DNA of 34,691 nucleotides. It comes from Lachnospira sp. UBA5912. GTDB taxonomy: Bacteria > Bacillota > Clostridia > Lachnospirales > Lachnospiraceae. Each line of letters begins with the position of its first letter. Within the stretch, counting starts at the first letter, position 1. The translations under genes and the position numbers were made by a program. The notes under the pieces are model-generated. The model saw nothing but the letters and a program-made list of their open reading frames with translations, did no database searches and was not told where the DNA came from. The DNA lies in the NCBI GenBank assembly GCA_002435585.1, contig DJDY01000196.1:26275-60965 (forward strand), read 5' to 3'. Positions 15,470 through 25,232 of this stretch are shown here, in pieces.

Positions 15470-16642
15470 TTATTTCGTTCCTCGTAACAACAAAGGTAAA
15501 TCATACTTCTCGTTTATCAGTTCATCAGCGATTATATAAGCAATAAACAATGCCGGACTTTCAGTTGGTTTTCTTATATCACGACCTGTTATATCCTTTA
15601 ACTTTGATATTCTGTACTGAAGGGTATTTTTATGTATATATAAAGCATCTGCTGCTTTCTGTATTGAGCCCTGTGCATCATAATATGCCTTTAACAATGC
15701 AATAACTTCACCAATATCATCACCATACCCACCTTTAAATATTTTCTTTAAGTACTCAAGCTTAATCTCTACCGGAATATTGCTGATTAACAGTTCAAGG
15801 CTCATATCCTCATAACATATTATCTGTTCATGCTCTGATGCGGCCGCATTCCATGCCCTGTGAGCCTGGATATATGAATCATGCATTTCGGTATTGTTAC
15901 ATCCATCTATGCCGATGTTAAGTTCTACACCTTCTTTTTCCCTTATATAATCAGCCAGCTCACTGGCAAATGTTACCAGCTTTTCTGTTGACATGTTATC
16001 AACAATAATTATCTGCCTTGAAGCATTTCTAAAATGCATCTTATAATTATTCCTGATTAAAAATGTATCAACATCACCCTCAAACTTGGCAATCTTTGAC
16101 TGTCCCTGTTGTGAATCTTTATAATTATCAAGTTCATCAATACTTGCAATAAGAATCCGCCTTGGAATATTAATATCAACTCCTATAGCCATTCCACGGT
16201 CCTCAAGGTCAGCACTTTTATAACCTCCATTTATAAGCCATTCTTCATAAAATGCATTTCTTACTCGCTTATTCATAAGCTGATGATAACTTGCCCTGCT
16301 CTCCATAAGAAGGATTTCTGTCATCTTCTTTAAAAGCTTGCCAGATGTAATAACTTCATCATATTCACCTGTCATACCGATAACCCCGACTATCTCACCA
16401 TCAAGCTCAAGTGGAAGATTAATCCCCTTTTTTATTCCTTTAGAAGCATCATCTTCATCTATGTAATATTCATCAAGATTTTCAGATATGATTCTATAGG
16501 CACCATAATGAAAACTTCCTATACGGCTTTTATCTCCGCTGGCTATTATATAACCGGTTTCATCCATAAGGTTAATATTCTGTTTAACAAGCTTGGATAT
16601 TTCATCTACTATCTGCGTTGCTGAATTCTTTGAAATATGCAT
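15470..16642 (-). CDS. cdaR: CdaR-type sugar diacid regulator
   Basis: The 390-aa protein has an N-terminal sugar-diacid-recognition domain (about 1-135; start MHISKNSATQIVDEISK, IMDE-like INLMDETGYIIASGD and IGVIGMTGEYDEV). A middle GGDEF-like part and a C-terminal PucR-type helix-turn-helix (GSIQKAADALYIHKNTLQYR, then ISKLKDITGRDI) follow. CdaR in E. coli responds to glucarate, galactarate and glycerate; here it heads a glycerate-type gene set. The region before it contains a hairpin repeat shared with 32.5 kb. GGGGA lies a rather long 11 bases upstream of the ATG. Confidence 0.92.
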   Translation of the reverse strand: MHISKNSATQIVDEISKLVKQNINLMDETGYIIASGDKSRIGSFHYGAYRIISENLDEYYIDEDDASKGIKKGINLPLELDGEIVGVIGMTGEYDEVITSGKLLKKMTEILLMESRASYHQLMNKRVRNAFYEEWLINGGYKSADLEDRGMAIGVDINIPRRILIASIDELDNYKDSQQGQSKIAKFEGDVDTFLIRNNYKMHFRNASRQIIIVDNMSTEKLVTFASELADYIREKEGVELNIGIDGCNNTEMHDSYIQAHRAWNAAASEHEQIICYEDMSLELLISNIPVEIKLEYLKKIFKGGYGDDIGEVIALLKAYYDAQGSIQKAADALYIHKNTLQYRISKLKDITGRDIRKPTESPALFIAYIIADELINEKYDLPLLLRGTK

Positions 16643-16681
16643 AACTACTTCGTCCCCACTTTCCGCACTATTCTTCTCTCA

Positions 16682-16772
16682 TGCACATGTTTTCACGCAT
16701 ATCAGGTTTGTGTCAAGCGTGCACAGACACAAATCCTACATGTGAACAATCTTGAATTCAAGGATTTTTACA
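16682..16772. repeat. Dispersed hairpin repeat, copy A
   Basis: TTTGTGTC (16707-16714) and GACACAAA (16726-16733) form an 8-bp stem with an 11-base loop, flanked by GCATATC on one side and ACATGTGAA on the other. The same layout, stem sequence and loop length recur at 32486-32590. The copy lies between an ABC ATPase gene and cdaR. Confidence 0.75.
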
Positions 16773-17453
16773 TTATTCTTGCACATCTGTCCTTACATGT
16801 CCATCTACTATGTTAAGTATTCTGTCTGCATATTCAGCCATCTGCTTATCATGTGTCACCATTACTATTGTCTGCTTATACTTGGCTGCAGCCAGTGAAA
16901 GCATAGCAGCTACATTCTCTGCACTTTCCGCATCAAGATTACCAGTCGGTTCATCGGCATATACCACTGCCGGATGCATTATAAGTGCCCTTGCTATCGC
17001 AACTCTCTGCTGTTCACCACCTGACATCTGCTCTGGAAACTTGTCGCGGCAATGTTCTATCTGTAATGACTCTAACAGATCATTAACCTCATCCTCATCA
17101 ACATCCTGGTTATCAAGAACTGCCGGAAGTGCTATATTCTCATATGCTGTATATTCTGGTATAAGACTGTAATTCTGATATACAAAGCCTATCTTTTCCC
17201 TTCTTAGTTTAGATAACTGCTTATCATTAAGCTCACCTATATTAATATCATCAATATATACATCACCCTCATCTGGCTTGTCCATTGAACCAAGTATTCT
17301 AAGCAGCGTTGACTTTCCTGAACCACTCTTTCCTATAATAGCTGTGAATTCACCTTTTCTTATTGTTATGTCGCATTTTTTCAATGCATGAACCTCTACC
17401 ATACCTGTATGATAGGTTTTGCTTATACCTTCTGCTCTTAGTATATCACCCAT
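16773..17453 (-). CDS. ABC transporter ATP-binding protein (MacB/BceA-like)
   Basis: The 226-aa ATPase partners the two FtsX-type permeases encoded before it. It has Walker A GKSGSGKST, Q-loop VYQNYSLIPEYTAYEN, signature MSGGEQQR, Walker B VVYADEPTGNLD and H-loop VTHDK. The DEPTGNLD form is typical of the MacB/LolD/BceA branch. The frame is open to a GTG at 17483, but the ATG at 17453 gives the usual family start and has purine-rich sequence upstream. It follows the permease stop by 51 bases and is the last gene of the sensor-transporter operon. Confidence 0.92.
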   Translation of the reverse strand: MGDILRAEGISKTYHTGMVEVHALKKCDITIRKGEFTAIIGKSGSGKSTLLRILGSMDKPDEGDVYIDDINIGELNDKQLSKLRREKIGFVYQNYSLIPEYTAYENIALPAVLDNQDVDEDEVNDLLESLQIEHCRDKFPEQMSGGEQQRVAIARALIMHPAVVYADEPTGNLDAESAENVAAMLSLAAAKYKQTIVMVTHDKQMAEYADRILNIVDGHVRTDVQE

Positions 17454-17504
17454 ATTCTCACTCTTTCCTTGATATTTTTCCACATACTTTTATTAATAAC
17501 CACC

Positions 17505-20500
17505 TCAGATATCCTTAATGCTCTCCCTTATTATCAGCACATCTATCAACAGCATAACAGGCAGCATTATAACACAGTATATATTCTCTCTTATGCACTC
17601 CCTTATATGTATCCTGAATATTACAGATTTATCTGCCCCACTATATCTTAAAATTGTCATAGTGTTTTTATATCTTTCAATCCTGCTCATTAACATAAGG
17701 ACTGATAGCATTATGTATACGCAGACAGCTACAACTGCTGTGAATACATATAGTATTATTGCTTCAACCGTCTTACTTTTCATTTCATCCTTTTCTTCTG
17801 AATAAGAATGATATCCCCAGCCAGACTGGAGCATATATGAATTCACTGCATTAACTGTTCCACTGTACAACGAATTCATACTGTATCTTAATCTTATCTG
17901 ATTATAGGACATGTCCAGGGACAATTCATCCGGAAGCTCGTCCAGCTGGAAATAATCTTTTAACACCTGATTCTGGTTATCAAGTTCTTTCTGTAAAAGA
18001 GCCGTTGATGCAATCATAGTATACTGCCCGAATTCAGGAATATACTCTTTTAATCTGTCTTTTATATCATCATTAAGCTTTACTACAGCCCAGGCCTTCG
18101 TTGTAGCTGCCGGCTCATACTTAAGAATATATGAATAATCTTCTCTTAGCTTTTTATAATAATAATATTTTACAATCTCAAACTGTTCCTCTTCTGTTTT
18201 CTTTAAAAATATTTCATCTGTTACATTACTTCCGTAATTATTATACGAATATTCAATATACTTTTCTCTTATTTTATTGAAATCAGGTTTGTTTTTAAGA
18301 CTGGACACATAGTTATCGCACCCCTTTGCCTCTATTTTACTATCTGCCACAGCCTTATATGGACTATATCCTTTATCTCTTATATATATTGACAAAGCCT
18401 TATTATAGCTTCCTGAATTCTGCCATGCCTTGTCATACATAAGCGAACCATTTATATTACAGTAATATTTCATAAGATTAATATCCATTCCATCAGATAG
18501 TGTATCATCATAATCTCCATCGATATTCTCATCAACAAATACAACTGCTATATCTCCATTATTAAAAGCCTCTTCATCAAATGAAGGCTTACCAGTAATT
18601 TCCCTTATTATGTCGTATAATTTATTATCATTTTCCACATATTCTGTTGCAAAAAGATATTTATCTGATTTCTGATTATCGTTAAGCACTTCAACACTAT
18701 TAAAGTTATACGAAAGATACCATGGCAATCCAAGCTTATTATAATCTATATTGTTCCATTTCCAGACTCTTGCCGTTTCGAAATATCCATAGCTTACATC
18801 TTCGACTCCATCTATACTGTTAATATAATCAATAGTATTTTTATCGATATCTTTATACACCATTGTATCTGCTTTTTTTATATTATACATAAGCTCATAG
18901 CTGCTGAACCTGTTATAATACCACCTGTTTTCCCCTTTGGCAGCTGTATCATCAGCTATTTTATTGTTGTTATCATACATTTCTTTAGTATAATCATTTA
19001 TATACTCTGTACTTCCTATTTTGGCTTTAAGTTTATCTCTTGTGAATATATTACCTGTTCCACTTTCACCAGACAGTAGTGCATAGTACTCATCGCGTGA
19101 CTCCTTATATGCATAATTAAGCATATAATGTGTACCAGAATCACTACTGTTAAATGCTATAATATCGGACATATCAGATATATCACTATACTGTTTATAC
19201 ACCTTTATGGAATTAATCACACAGCCTGCTATAATAACCAGCATCGCAAGTGCAAATATCCTCAACGCAATACCAGATACGGCTCCGTGTGACTTCTTTA
19301 ACCTTTTTTGTGTCTGTGAAATATAATTATTTCTGTTAATTATTACCTGATTATTTTTTTCCGTCTTTAATATGAGTGATTTATTCTTTCTGATACTTCG
19401 TTTATCTGCATTACATTCCCCCTGATGTCTGAAAATTTCAATAATACCCGCTATCATGCTTATACAGACAGATACTAAAAGCATAATAAGTACATAAACA
19501 TATATACTGTTTTTTATGTTAAAGAATTGTATACCTTTAACATAACCAGTTATAGTACATACTATCTTTCCAAGACCTATTGAAATAATCAGACCTGCTA
19601 TAGCAGCAAGTGTAACTATGACTGTGTTTTCCACAAACGAAAGCATCATTACCTGTAACCTTTTAGCTCCAAGATTGGTCAGGATACCTCTTACATGCTT
19701 TCGCTTTCTGTCATGCATAAGCATCTGGTATACAACTGCTGATACACCTACAAGCATAAGAAGCACATACATATAATCATATATATATCCACCACCCCAT
19801 GGTTCATAATCATATACGTTGCTATTATATACAAGCTCTTTGTTAGACTTCTTCTTTAATCCATCATATACATCCTTATAATTTCCCTCTATATAATTAT
19901 CAGATGAATATATATATGCAGCTTTTCCTATCTGGTTAATATTCTCTCCTTCACACGGTGTAACAATAATACCCGGTATATAATTTCCACCATTCCAGAG
20001 ATTGGTGTAATTATTAAGAATTCCAGTAAGCTTATATGTTTTTTCTATAGTTTCTGTTGTCTGGTTACTTCCCTTACGGACAGATATATGGATCTCCTGT
20101 CCTAGCTGCGTTCCCTGGTTAAGCTTAAGGAGTGTATCCCATTCTATGGCTGCTTCATCATCGTTTTGTGGCATGTTTCCGCTCTTTAATGATATGCTGC
20201 CTATCCTTATAAAATCATCTGTCATATAACCGACTTTAATATCTGTCTGCTCACTATTTTCAAACACATAATTATCAACCGAAGCTTTACCGGATTCATT
20301 CAGATATGGATGATTCTTAAGTTCTTTATTCTCCTCTAAGTTACTGTCATAAAGCATCACAATCCAGTTGCCAAATCTATGCTTTGCAGACTGTATCTGA
20401 TACTCATACATATTAGTCTTAAACAGCATAATTCCGGCAACAAATGTAAATGCAAGAAACATGGACAATGCCGTTTTTAAGATACTCTTCCATCGTCTTT

Positions 20501-20540
20501 TAACACTTTTTATGCAATAACTTATAAACTCTGTATTCAA
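17505..20540 (-). CDS. Large FtsX-type ABC permease, copy 1
   Basis: The roughly 1011-aa permease has one N-terminal membrane segment (TFVAGIMLF region), an outer domain of about 220 residues, a cluster of membrane segments (about 260-460) and a second outer domain of about 430 residues. Only about two more segments follow at the C-terminus. It is a tandem paralogue of the next gene upstream: the QSAKHR start region, the YDYEPW motif and the VENTVIV segment have close counterparts. The open frame extends to a GTG at 20576. The TTG at 20540 aligns with the paralogue's start and has AAGGTG just upstream; an ATG at 20558 is the alternative. Likely role is removal or sensing of peptide antibiotics. 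Confidence 0.8.
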   Translation of the reverse strand: MNTEFISYCIKSVKRRWKSILKTALSMFLAFTFVAGIMLFKTNMYEYQIQSAKHRFGNWIVMLYDSNLEENKELKNHPYLNESGKASVDNYVFENSEQTDIKVGYMTDDFIRIGSISLKSGNMPQNDDEAAIEWDTLLKLNQGTQLGQEIHISVRKGSNQTTETIEKTYKLTGILNNYTNLWNGGNYIPGIIVTPCEGENINQIGKAAYIYSSDNYIEGNYKDVYDGLKKKSNKELVYNSNVYDYEPWGGGYIYDYMYVLLMLVGVSAVVYQMLMHDRKRKHVRGILTNLGAKRLQVMMLSFVENTVIVTLAAIAGLIISIGLGKIVCTITGYVKGIQFFNIKNSIYVYVLIMLLVSVCISMIAGIIEIFRHQGECNADKRSIRKNKSLILKTEKNNQVIINRNNYISQTQKRLKKSHGAVSGIALRIFALAMLVIIAGCVINSIKVYKQYSDISDMSDIIAFNSSDSGTHYMLNYAYKESRDEYYALLSGESGTGNIFTRDKLKAKIGSTEYINDYTKEMYDNNNKIADDTAAKGENRWYYNRFSSYELMYNIKKADTMVYKDIDKNTIDYINSIDGVEDVSYGYFETARVWKWNNIDYNKLGLPWYLSYNFNSVEVLNDNQKSDKYLFATEYVENDNKLYDIIREITGKPSFDEEAFNNGDIAVVFVDENIDGDYDDTLSDGMDINLMKYYCNINGSLMYDKAWQNSGSYNKALSIYIRDKGYSPYKAVADSKIEAKGCDNYVSSLKNKPDFNKIREKYIEYSYNNYGSNVTDEIFLKKTEEEQFEIVKYYYYKKLREDYSYILKYEPAATTKAWAVVKLNDDIKDRLKEYIPEFGQYTMIASTALLQKELDNQNQVLKDYFQLDELPDELSLDMSYNQIRLRYSMNSLYSGTVNAVNSYMLQSGWGYHSYSEEKDEMKSKTVEAIILYVFTAVVAVCVYIMLSVLMLMSRIERYKNTMTILRYSGADKSVIFRIHIRECIRENIYCVIMLPVMLLIDVLIIRESIKDI

Positions 20541-20681
20541 CAATACACCTTCTTCCATCGTCTGAGCATATACCACATAACAATATCAGACTTACATTCT
20601 TCATATCACGGAATGTCATATATTACATATACATAACCTGATAAAGAGCCATACGTAAATTACATATATAAACACCGCCTG

Positions 20682-23600
20682 TCACATGTTGCATATTTCC
20701 CTTTTTATACATATTATTTCTAATATAAGCATCAACGGCATAAGTATGATACACCACAACATTTCTCTTACACTCTGCTTTATATACAAGCTGAATATTA
20801 CATCTTTATTGGCACCTGTATTCCTTAATATTCTTATTCTGTCCTGATACTGTGAAAGTCTGTTTCTTAATATAATAAGACTTACAACCACATATACACA
20901 AAGTGCAGTTATTCCTGTAAAACCATATAGGATATATGCCTCTATGGTATTGCTCTTTATGACATCTTTGTCATACGAATAACTGTTATATGCATACCCT
21001 GCCTGTCCAAGATAAGAGGCCACAGCATTGGCTGTCCCGTTATATAGGGAATTTAATCCATAGCTTACATTAATCTGATTATACTTCATTGTAAGATTAA
21101 TCTCTTCTGGAAGTTCATCAAGCATAAGATAATCTTTTAATATATCATTCTGTCTATCCATTGCTTTCTTTCCAAGTTCATCTGATGCAATCATCGTATA
21201 CTGTGCGAATTCCGGTATATATTCCTTAAGCTTTTCCTTTATCTCATCATCAACATATATTACCTTTGCAACCTTCGTTGTAGCCGCTGCTACATAAGTT
21301 GAGTTGTAATCATATACTTTAAGCTTTTCATCTGCAATGTGTGTATCAAGATATGAATCAACATACTGATAAAACTGTTCTTCGCTTTTATCTGCCCAGT
21401 AAGCATAAAAATCATCTAAGAGATTTACATTATTTTTTTCAAATAATTCTGTCATCTGTTCTAACTTATCCTGCTTATTATCAGCTACTAATGACCTGAA
21501 ATATTCACTGTTAATTTTATTAAAATCATCTGTAACTATGCCTTTATCATGCATATAGTTATATATAGCCATATAATAACTGCTTGCATAATCCTTGTTT
21601 ATATAGCTGTATTTTTCAGGATAACCTTTATAACACATAAGTCCTATATCTGTTCCCTTACTTATCGTATCATCATATTCACCTTCTGGATTTTTATCTA
21701 AAAATACAACTACCTGCCTGCCATCTTTTAATGCCTGCAAGTCAATCTCATCTTTACCTGTAATATCTGCTAACACATCATATATTCTGCTATCAGCTCC
21801 TACATATTCTGTTGCAAACAGATACTTTGGGTTAATCTGTTCACTGTTATATGAATTATCATTATTTGAATTATTATTCATAAAATTATAATTCTTATTA
21901 TCATTAATATCTACTACATAATACGGGATCCCCATCTTGTTGTAATCCATCGTATTCCATGTCCACACTCTCGATGTCTCGAAATAGCCATAACTGATAC
22001 CTTCTACACCAGTGATACCACGCACATACTCGATATCGTTTTCATCGATATCCTTGTATATAAGTGCATCAGCATTCTTTATATTATACTTAAGATTACG
22101 ATTGATAAATATAATTCTGTCATTATCAGACATACCTGCTTTAGAGGCATTTGAATACATTTCCCACGATACATTTTTAATGGTATTATTATAACAAGCC
22201 TTTATGTACTTAAACATATCCGGAGTGTTTCCATCCTTGTATTCCATCTGTGTCTCTGCATTACATATAATATATTCTGCGTCCTTATCATGTTTATAAA
22301 ATGCAATAATATCTGATTTCTGTGCGCTTGCCTTGTAATCATCATATGCTCTTACAGAATTCATAACGCATATAATGATGATTATCATCATCGCTAACGA
22401 AAATAATCTTATACATATGCTCTGCAGCAGACCCTGTCTTAACATAAGACGTTTATATGTTTCACTTATATAGTTGTTTTTATTTAATATATGTAAATAT
22501 GTTACTTTTTTATATAGCCTTTTCATCTTATAACTGGTTATATATTTATGCAATCTGCTAAAACTCTGCACACACAGGTTTACAGCACTTCCCATAACAA
22601 CAGCAATAATAAGCATAATTAAAAGTCCTATGTATATCTTGTTATCCATTGAAAAGGAACTAATTCCTGTTCTTAATTCAATAATATAGCTTATAAGCCT
22701 TGCTGCAATTATTGAAATAATCAGACCTATAACAGATGAACTTATAACTATTACAGCATTTTCAACACATGTAAAAACTATCATCTGAGGCTGTGTGGCA
22801 CCCATATTCTTCATAATGTCATATACATTTTTTCTTGATTTGTTATATACTGATAACTGATAGGCTATGCTGGCTGATCCAAGTATGACAAGAACAATAT
22901 ACATATATTCATATATATAATTGCCACTCCATGGTTCATAGTCATACAGACTGCTGTTATATATAACTGAGCCACTTGTTTTTTTCTTTAATCCTTCATA
23001 TATATCTTTAGAATCTCCTGAAATATAATCCACTGATGAATATATATATACCGCTGAATTACCTCTTTTTATGTTCTGCGCTTCATTTTTTGTAGTAATG
23101 ATACCAGGAATATTACTTCCACCAATCCATACATCGGTATAACTTTTAAGTATTCCTGACAGTTTATAAGTCTTAGTTATCCTGTCCCAGCCTGAGTCTG
23201 ATTTTGGATTATTCACGATTATATTAAGGATAATATCCTGTCCTATATCTGTACCCTGATTCAGTAGTAAAATTGTATTCCAGTCAACTGCTATTTCATC
23301 ATCGTTCTTTGGAAACTCTCCCTTATCAGGTGTTATATTACCAAGACGGATAAAGTCATCATCCATATATCCAACATTAATATCTGTCTGATTCCAGTTA
23401 TTATCATATTGATGGTTTGAGATACTTGCTTTTCCTGACTCATTAAGATATGGATGTGATTTAAGTTCTTTGTTTTCTGTACTGTCATTGCCATTAAACA
23501 TAACAAACCAGTCCCCATATCTGTGTTTTGCTGACTGCATCTGCCATTCATATATATTACTCTTAAAAAGAAGTACACCTGCCACAAATGTAAATGACAA

Positions 23601-23684
23601 AAATATAGCTGTTGCTGCTTTAAGAACCTGTTTTTTACGTCTTTTAAGACTTTTTACGCAATAATCAAAAAATGCCGTATTCAT
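20682..23684 (-). CDS. Large FtsX-type ABC permease, copy 2
   Basis: The 1000-aa permease shares its architecture with copy 1: N-terminal membrane segment after MNTAFFDYCVKSLKRR, two large outer domains and membrane clusters around 260-450 and near the C-terminus. Both copies end after a single segment that follows the IRILRNTGANKDVIF-type coupling region, so the last helix of a canonical FtsX domain seems absent. The ATG at 23684 has AGGGGG eight bases upstream. A promoter and dyads at 23728-23807 precede it. It probably forms a heterodimer with copy 1, energised by the single ATPase of the operon. Confidence 0.85.
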   Translation of the reverse strand: MNTAFFDYCVKSLKRRKKQVLKAATAIFLSFTFVAGVLLFKSNIYEWQMQSAKHRYGDWFVMFNGNDSTENKELKSHPYLNESGKASISNHQYDNNWNQTDINVGYMDDDFIRLGNITPDKGEFPKNDDEIAVDWNTILLLNQGTDIGQDIILNIIVNNPKSDSGWDRITKTYKLSGILKSYTDVWIGGSNIPGIITTKNEAQNIKRGNSAVYIYSSVDYISGDSKDIYEGLKKKTSGSVIYNSSLYDYEPWSGNYIYEYMYIVLVILGSASIAYQLSVYNKSRKNVYDIMKNMGATQPQMIVFTCVENAVIVISSSVIGLIISIIAARLISYIIELRTGISSFSMDNKIYIGLLIMLIIAVVMGSAVNLCVQSFSRLHKYITSYKMKRLYKKVTYLHILNKNNYISETYKRLMLRQGLLQSICIRLFSLAMMIIIIICVMNSVRAYDDYKASAQKSDIIAFYKHDKDAEYIICNAETQMEYKDGNTPDMFKYIKACYNNTIKNVSWEMYSNASKAGMSDNDRIIFINRNLKYNIKNADALIYKDIDENDIEYVRGITGVEGISYGYFETSRVWTWNTMDYNKMGIPYYVVDINDNKNYNFMNNNSNNDNSYNSEQINPKYLFATEYVGADSRIYDVLADITGKDEIDLQALKDGRQVVVFLDKNPEGEYDDTISKGTDIGLMCYKGYPEKYSYINKDYASSYYMAIYNYMHDKGIVTDDFNKINSEYFRSLVADNKQDKLEQMTELFEKNNVNLLDDFYAYWADKSEEQFYQYVDSYLDTHIADEKLKVYDYNSTYVAAATTKVAKVIYVDDEIKEKLKEYIPEFAQYTMIASDELGKKAMDRQNDILKDYLMLDELPEEINLTMKYNQINVSYGLNSLYNGTANAVASYLGQAGYAYNSYSYDKDVIKSNTIEAYILYGFTGITALCVYVVVSLIILRNRLSQYQDRIRILRNTGANKDVIFSLYIKQSVREMLWCIILMPLMLILEIICIKREICNM

Positions 23685-23727
23685 GCCATAATCCCCCTAC
23701 AAAAATTTTCATCATATTAAAGTAAAC

Positions 23728-23780
23728 ATCAGTACCCATCCCCTCTTCCTTAGTTCTATTCAATATATATGGGTACTGAT
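23728..23780. repeat. 12-bp inverted repeat upstream of the permease genes
   Basis: ATCAGTACCCAT (23728-23739) and ATGGGTACTGAT (23769-23780) are perfect inverted copies separated by 29 bases. The repeat overlaps the -10 box and the first bases of the predicted permease transcript. It could be an RNA hairpin in readthrough transcripts from the kinase gene or a regulator site. Confidence 0.7.
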
Positions 23781-23807
23781 TATACAGGTTACCCTGCTCC
23801 CTGTAAT
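23779..23807 (-). promoter_or_regulatory. Internal promoter of the permease genes with dyad
   Basis: On the minus strand a perfect TATAAT (23779-23784) is preceded at 17 bases by ATTACA (23802-23807). The dyad TACAGG-N11-CCTGTA (23783-23805) spans the spacer. The response regulator encoded upstream is the obvious candidate to bind there. Confidence 0.65.
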
Positions 23808-23853
23808 AATCATATAACAGACTACTTACATATAACTTACATTTTTATATATG

Positions 23854-25197
23854 TTAAACTTTTCCCTTAAGCTTATATAAAGGCAGCAATATTCTGAACT
23901 CTGCTCCACCATACTTCTCACTGTTAGCCGCCTTTATGCTTCCATGATGTGCTTCTATTATAAGCTTTGACAGATTTAATCCTATTCCTGCGTGAAACTC
24001 GTTCTGGCTGCTCTTTCCCTCGAATCTGTCAAACACCCCTGCAAGATGAGTTTTATCTATCCCCTCACCATTATCCGATATCTTTATTATGCACACTTCG
24101 TTGTTGCTGCTTATATCTATATATACACGTCCGTCTTCTCTGTCGCATATATATTCATAGCTGTTGCTTATAATATTAATAAATGCTTCTGCTAACCATC
24201 CCTCATCTGCATACATAGCTCTCTTTGCATCTGTACCATAATCAACTATCACCCTGGACTTATCCGCAACTGCACTTTCAACACTTTCTTCAATTATATA
24301 GTCAATAATAACCTTATCTGTAGCAAGCATTACTTTTCCTGACTCGATTCTGCTTATATCAAGCAGCTTTTTTATAAATGTCTTTATCTTGAATGCACTT
24401 TTGGTACACTCAGATATTATTGTTTCTGCCATCTGTAAGCTTTGTTTCTGTTCAGATACACTTTTATCTGATGTTTGTTTAATATATTCGTGTGATATCT
24501 GTATAACATATTCATCTGATTCTTTTTTTATTTTATCCACGTATTTATCATTATTATTACTATCTTTATGCATATTTTTAAGTTGCATATCATTTAATAT
24601 ATCCTGAAGCATCTCAAGCTTCATAGTCATGACCGAGAGTGGTGTTTTTATCTGATGTGCTATATTCTCTACAAACTCCTGCATCTTTTTATACTGGCAT
24701 ATATTGTATTCATGCTCCTTTTTAAACTGTTCATTCAGTACTTCATTTTCCTTAGCATATGCTTTAAGACTGCCAAGACAGTCATTCTTTCCTATCCGGT
24801 AGCAATGTATAAGTCCATAAAAAAGAAATACTGCCATAATTAAACCTATAACTGCATACATTACTATCTCACCATTAATATGTGACAGATATGCATATCC
24901 TTTTCTTGTATATCCTGCCTGTATCATAGCCTCTGTTCCTGCATCATATGTACTCTTACTGATATTCATGTGCATCATTCTGTCTATAAGATTCTTTGCC
25001 GAATTATTGTCATATAGATAAAGGGCTCCTACTAGAGCCCTTTGTCTGATACTATAATATATGGTTAGAAATGCAACAATGAGTGCATTCATAACAACTG
25101 TTCCTATAACGAATAAGGTCTGATTTTTTCTATAATTTCTTATAATTCTGTCTATGTTCTTTCTTGAACTTCCCGGCTGTATTTTCCTATTATCCAT
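23854..25197 (-). CDS. Sensor histidine kinase
   Basis: The 447-aa membrane kinase has two membrane helices (about 27-49 and 111-131) enclosing an outer loop of about 60 residues. The dimerisation/phosphoacceptor region has H181 (VENIAHQIKTPLSVM), and the ATPase domain has the N box INIISNSYEY, G1 ISDNGEGID and G2 GIGLNLSKLI. A low-complexity insert of about 40 residues lies within the helical bundle between the H box and the second helix. Small sensor loops are typical of kinases that work with BceB-like permeases. It follows the regulator gene by 35 bases; GGGGAG precedes the ATG by seven bases. Confidence 0.92.
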   Translation of the reverse strand: MDNRKIQPGSSRKNIDRIIRNYRKNQTLFVIGTVVMNALIVAFLTIYYSIRQRALVGALYLYDNNSAKNLIDRMMHMNISKSTYDAGTEAMIQAGYTRKGYAYLSHINGEIVMYAVIGLIMAVFLFYGLIHCYRIGKNDCLGSLKAYAKENEVLNEQFKKEHEYNICQYKKMQEFVENIAHQIKTPLSVMTMKLEMLQDILNDMQLKNMHKDSNNNDKYVDKIKKESDEYVIQISHEYIKQTSDKSVSEQKQSLQMAETIISECTKSAFKIKTFIKKLLDISRIESGKVMLATDKVIIDYIIEESVESAVADKSRVIVDYGTDAKRAMYADEGWLAEAFINIISNSYEYICDREDGRVYIDISSNNEVCIIKISDNGEGIDKTHLAGVFDRFEGKSSQNEFHAGIGLNLSKLIIEAHHGSIKAANSEKYGGAEFRILLPLYKLKGKV

Positions 25198-25232
25198 ATC
25201 TTGTCTCCCCGTAACTGTTGTGTATTAATCCT

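Noticed and set aside
16690..16725. cdaR promoter from the TTGACA word in repeat copy A
   Set aside because: The TTGACA at this site has no -10 box at 16-18 bases; the word is explained by the hairpin stem.
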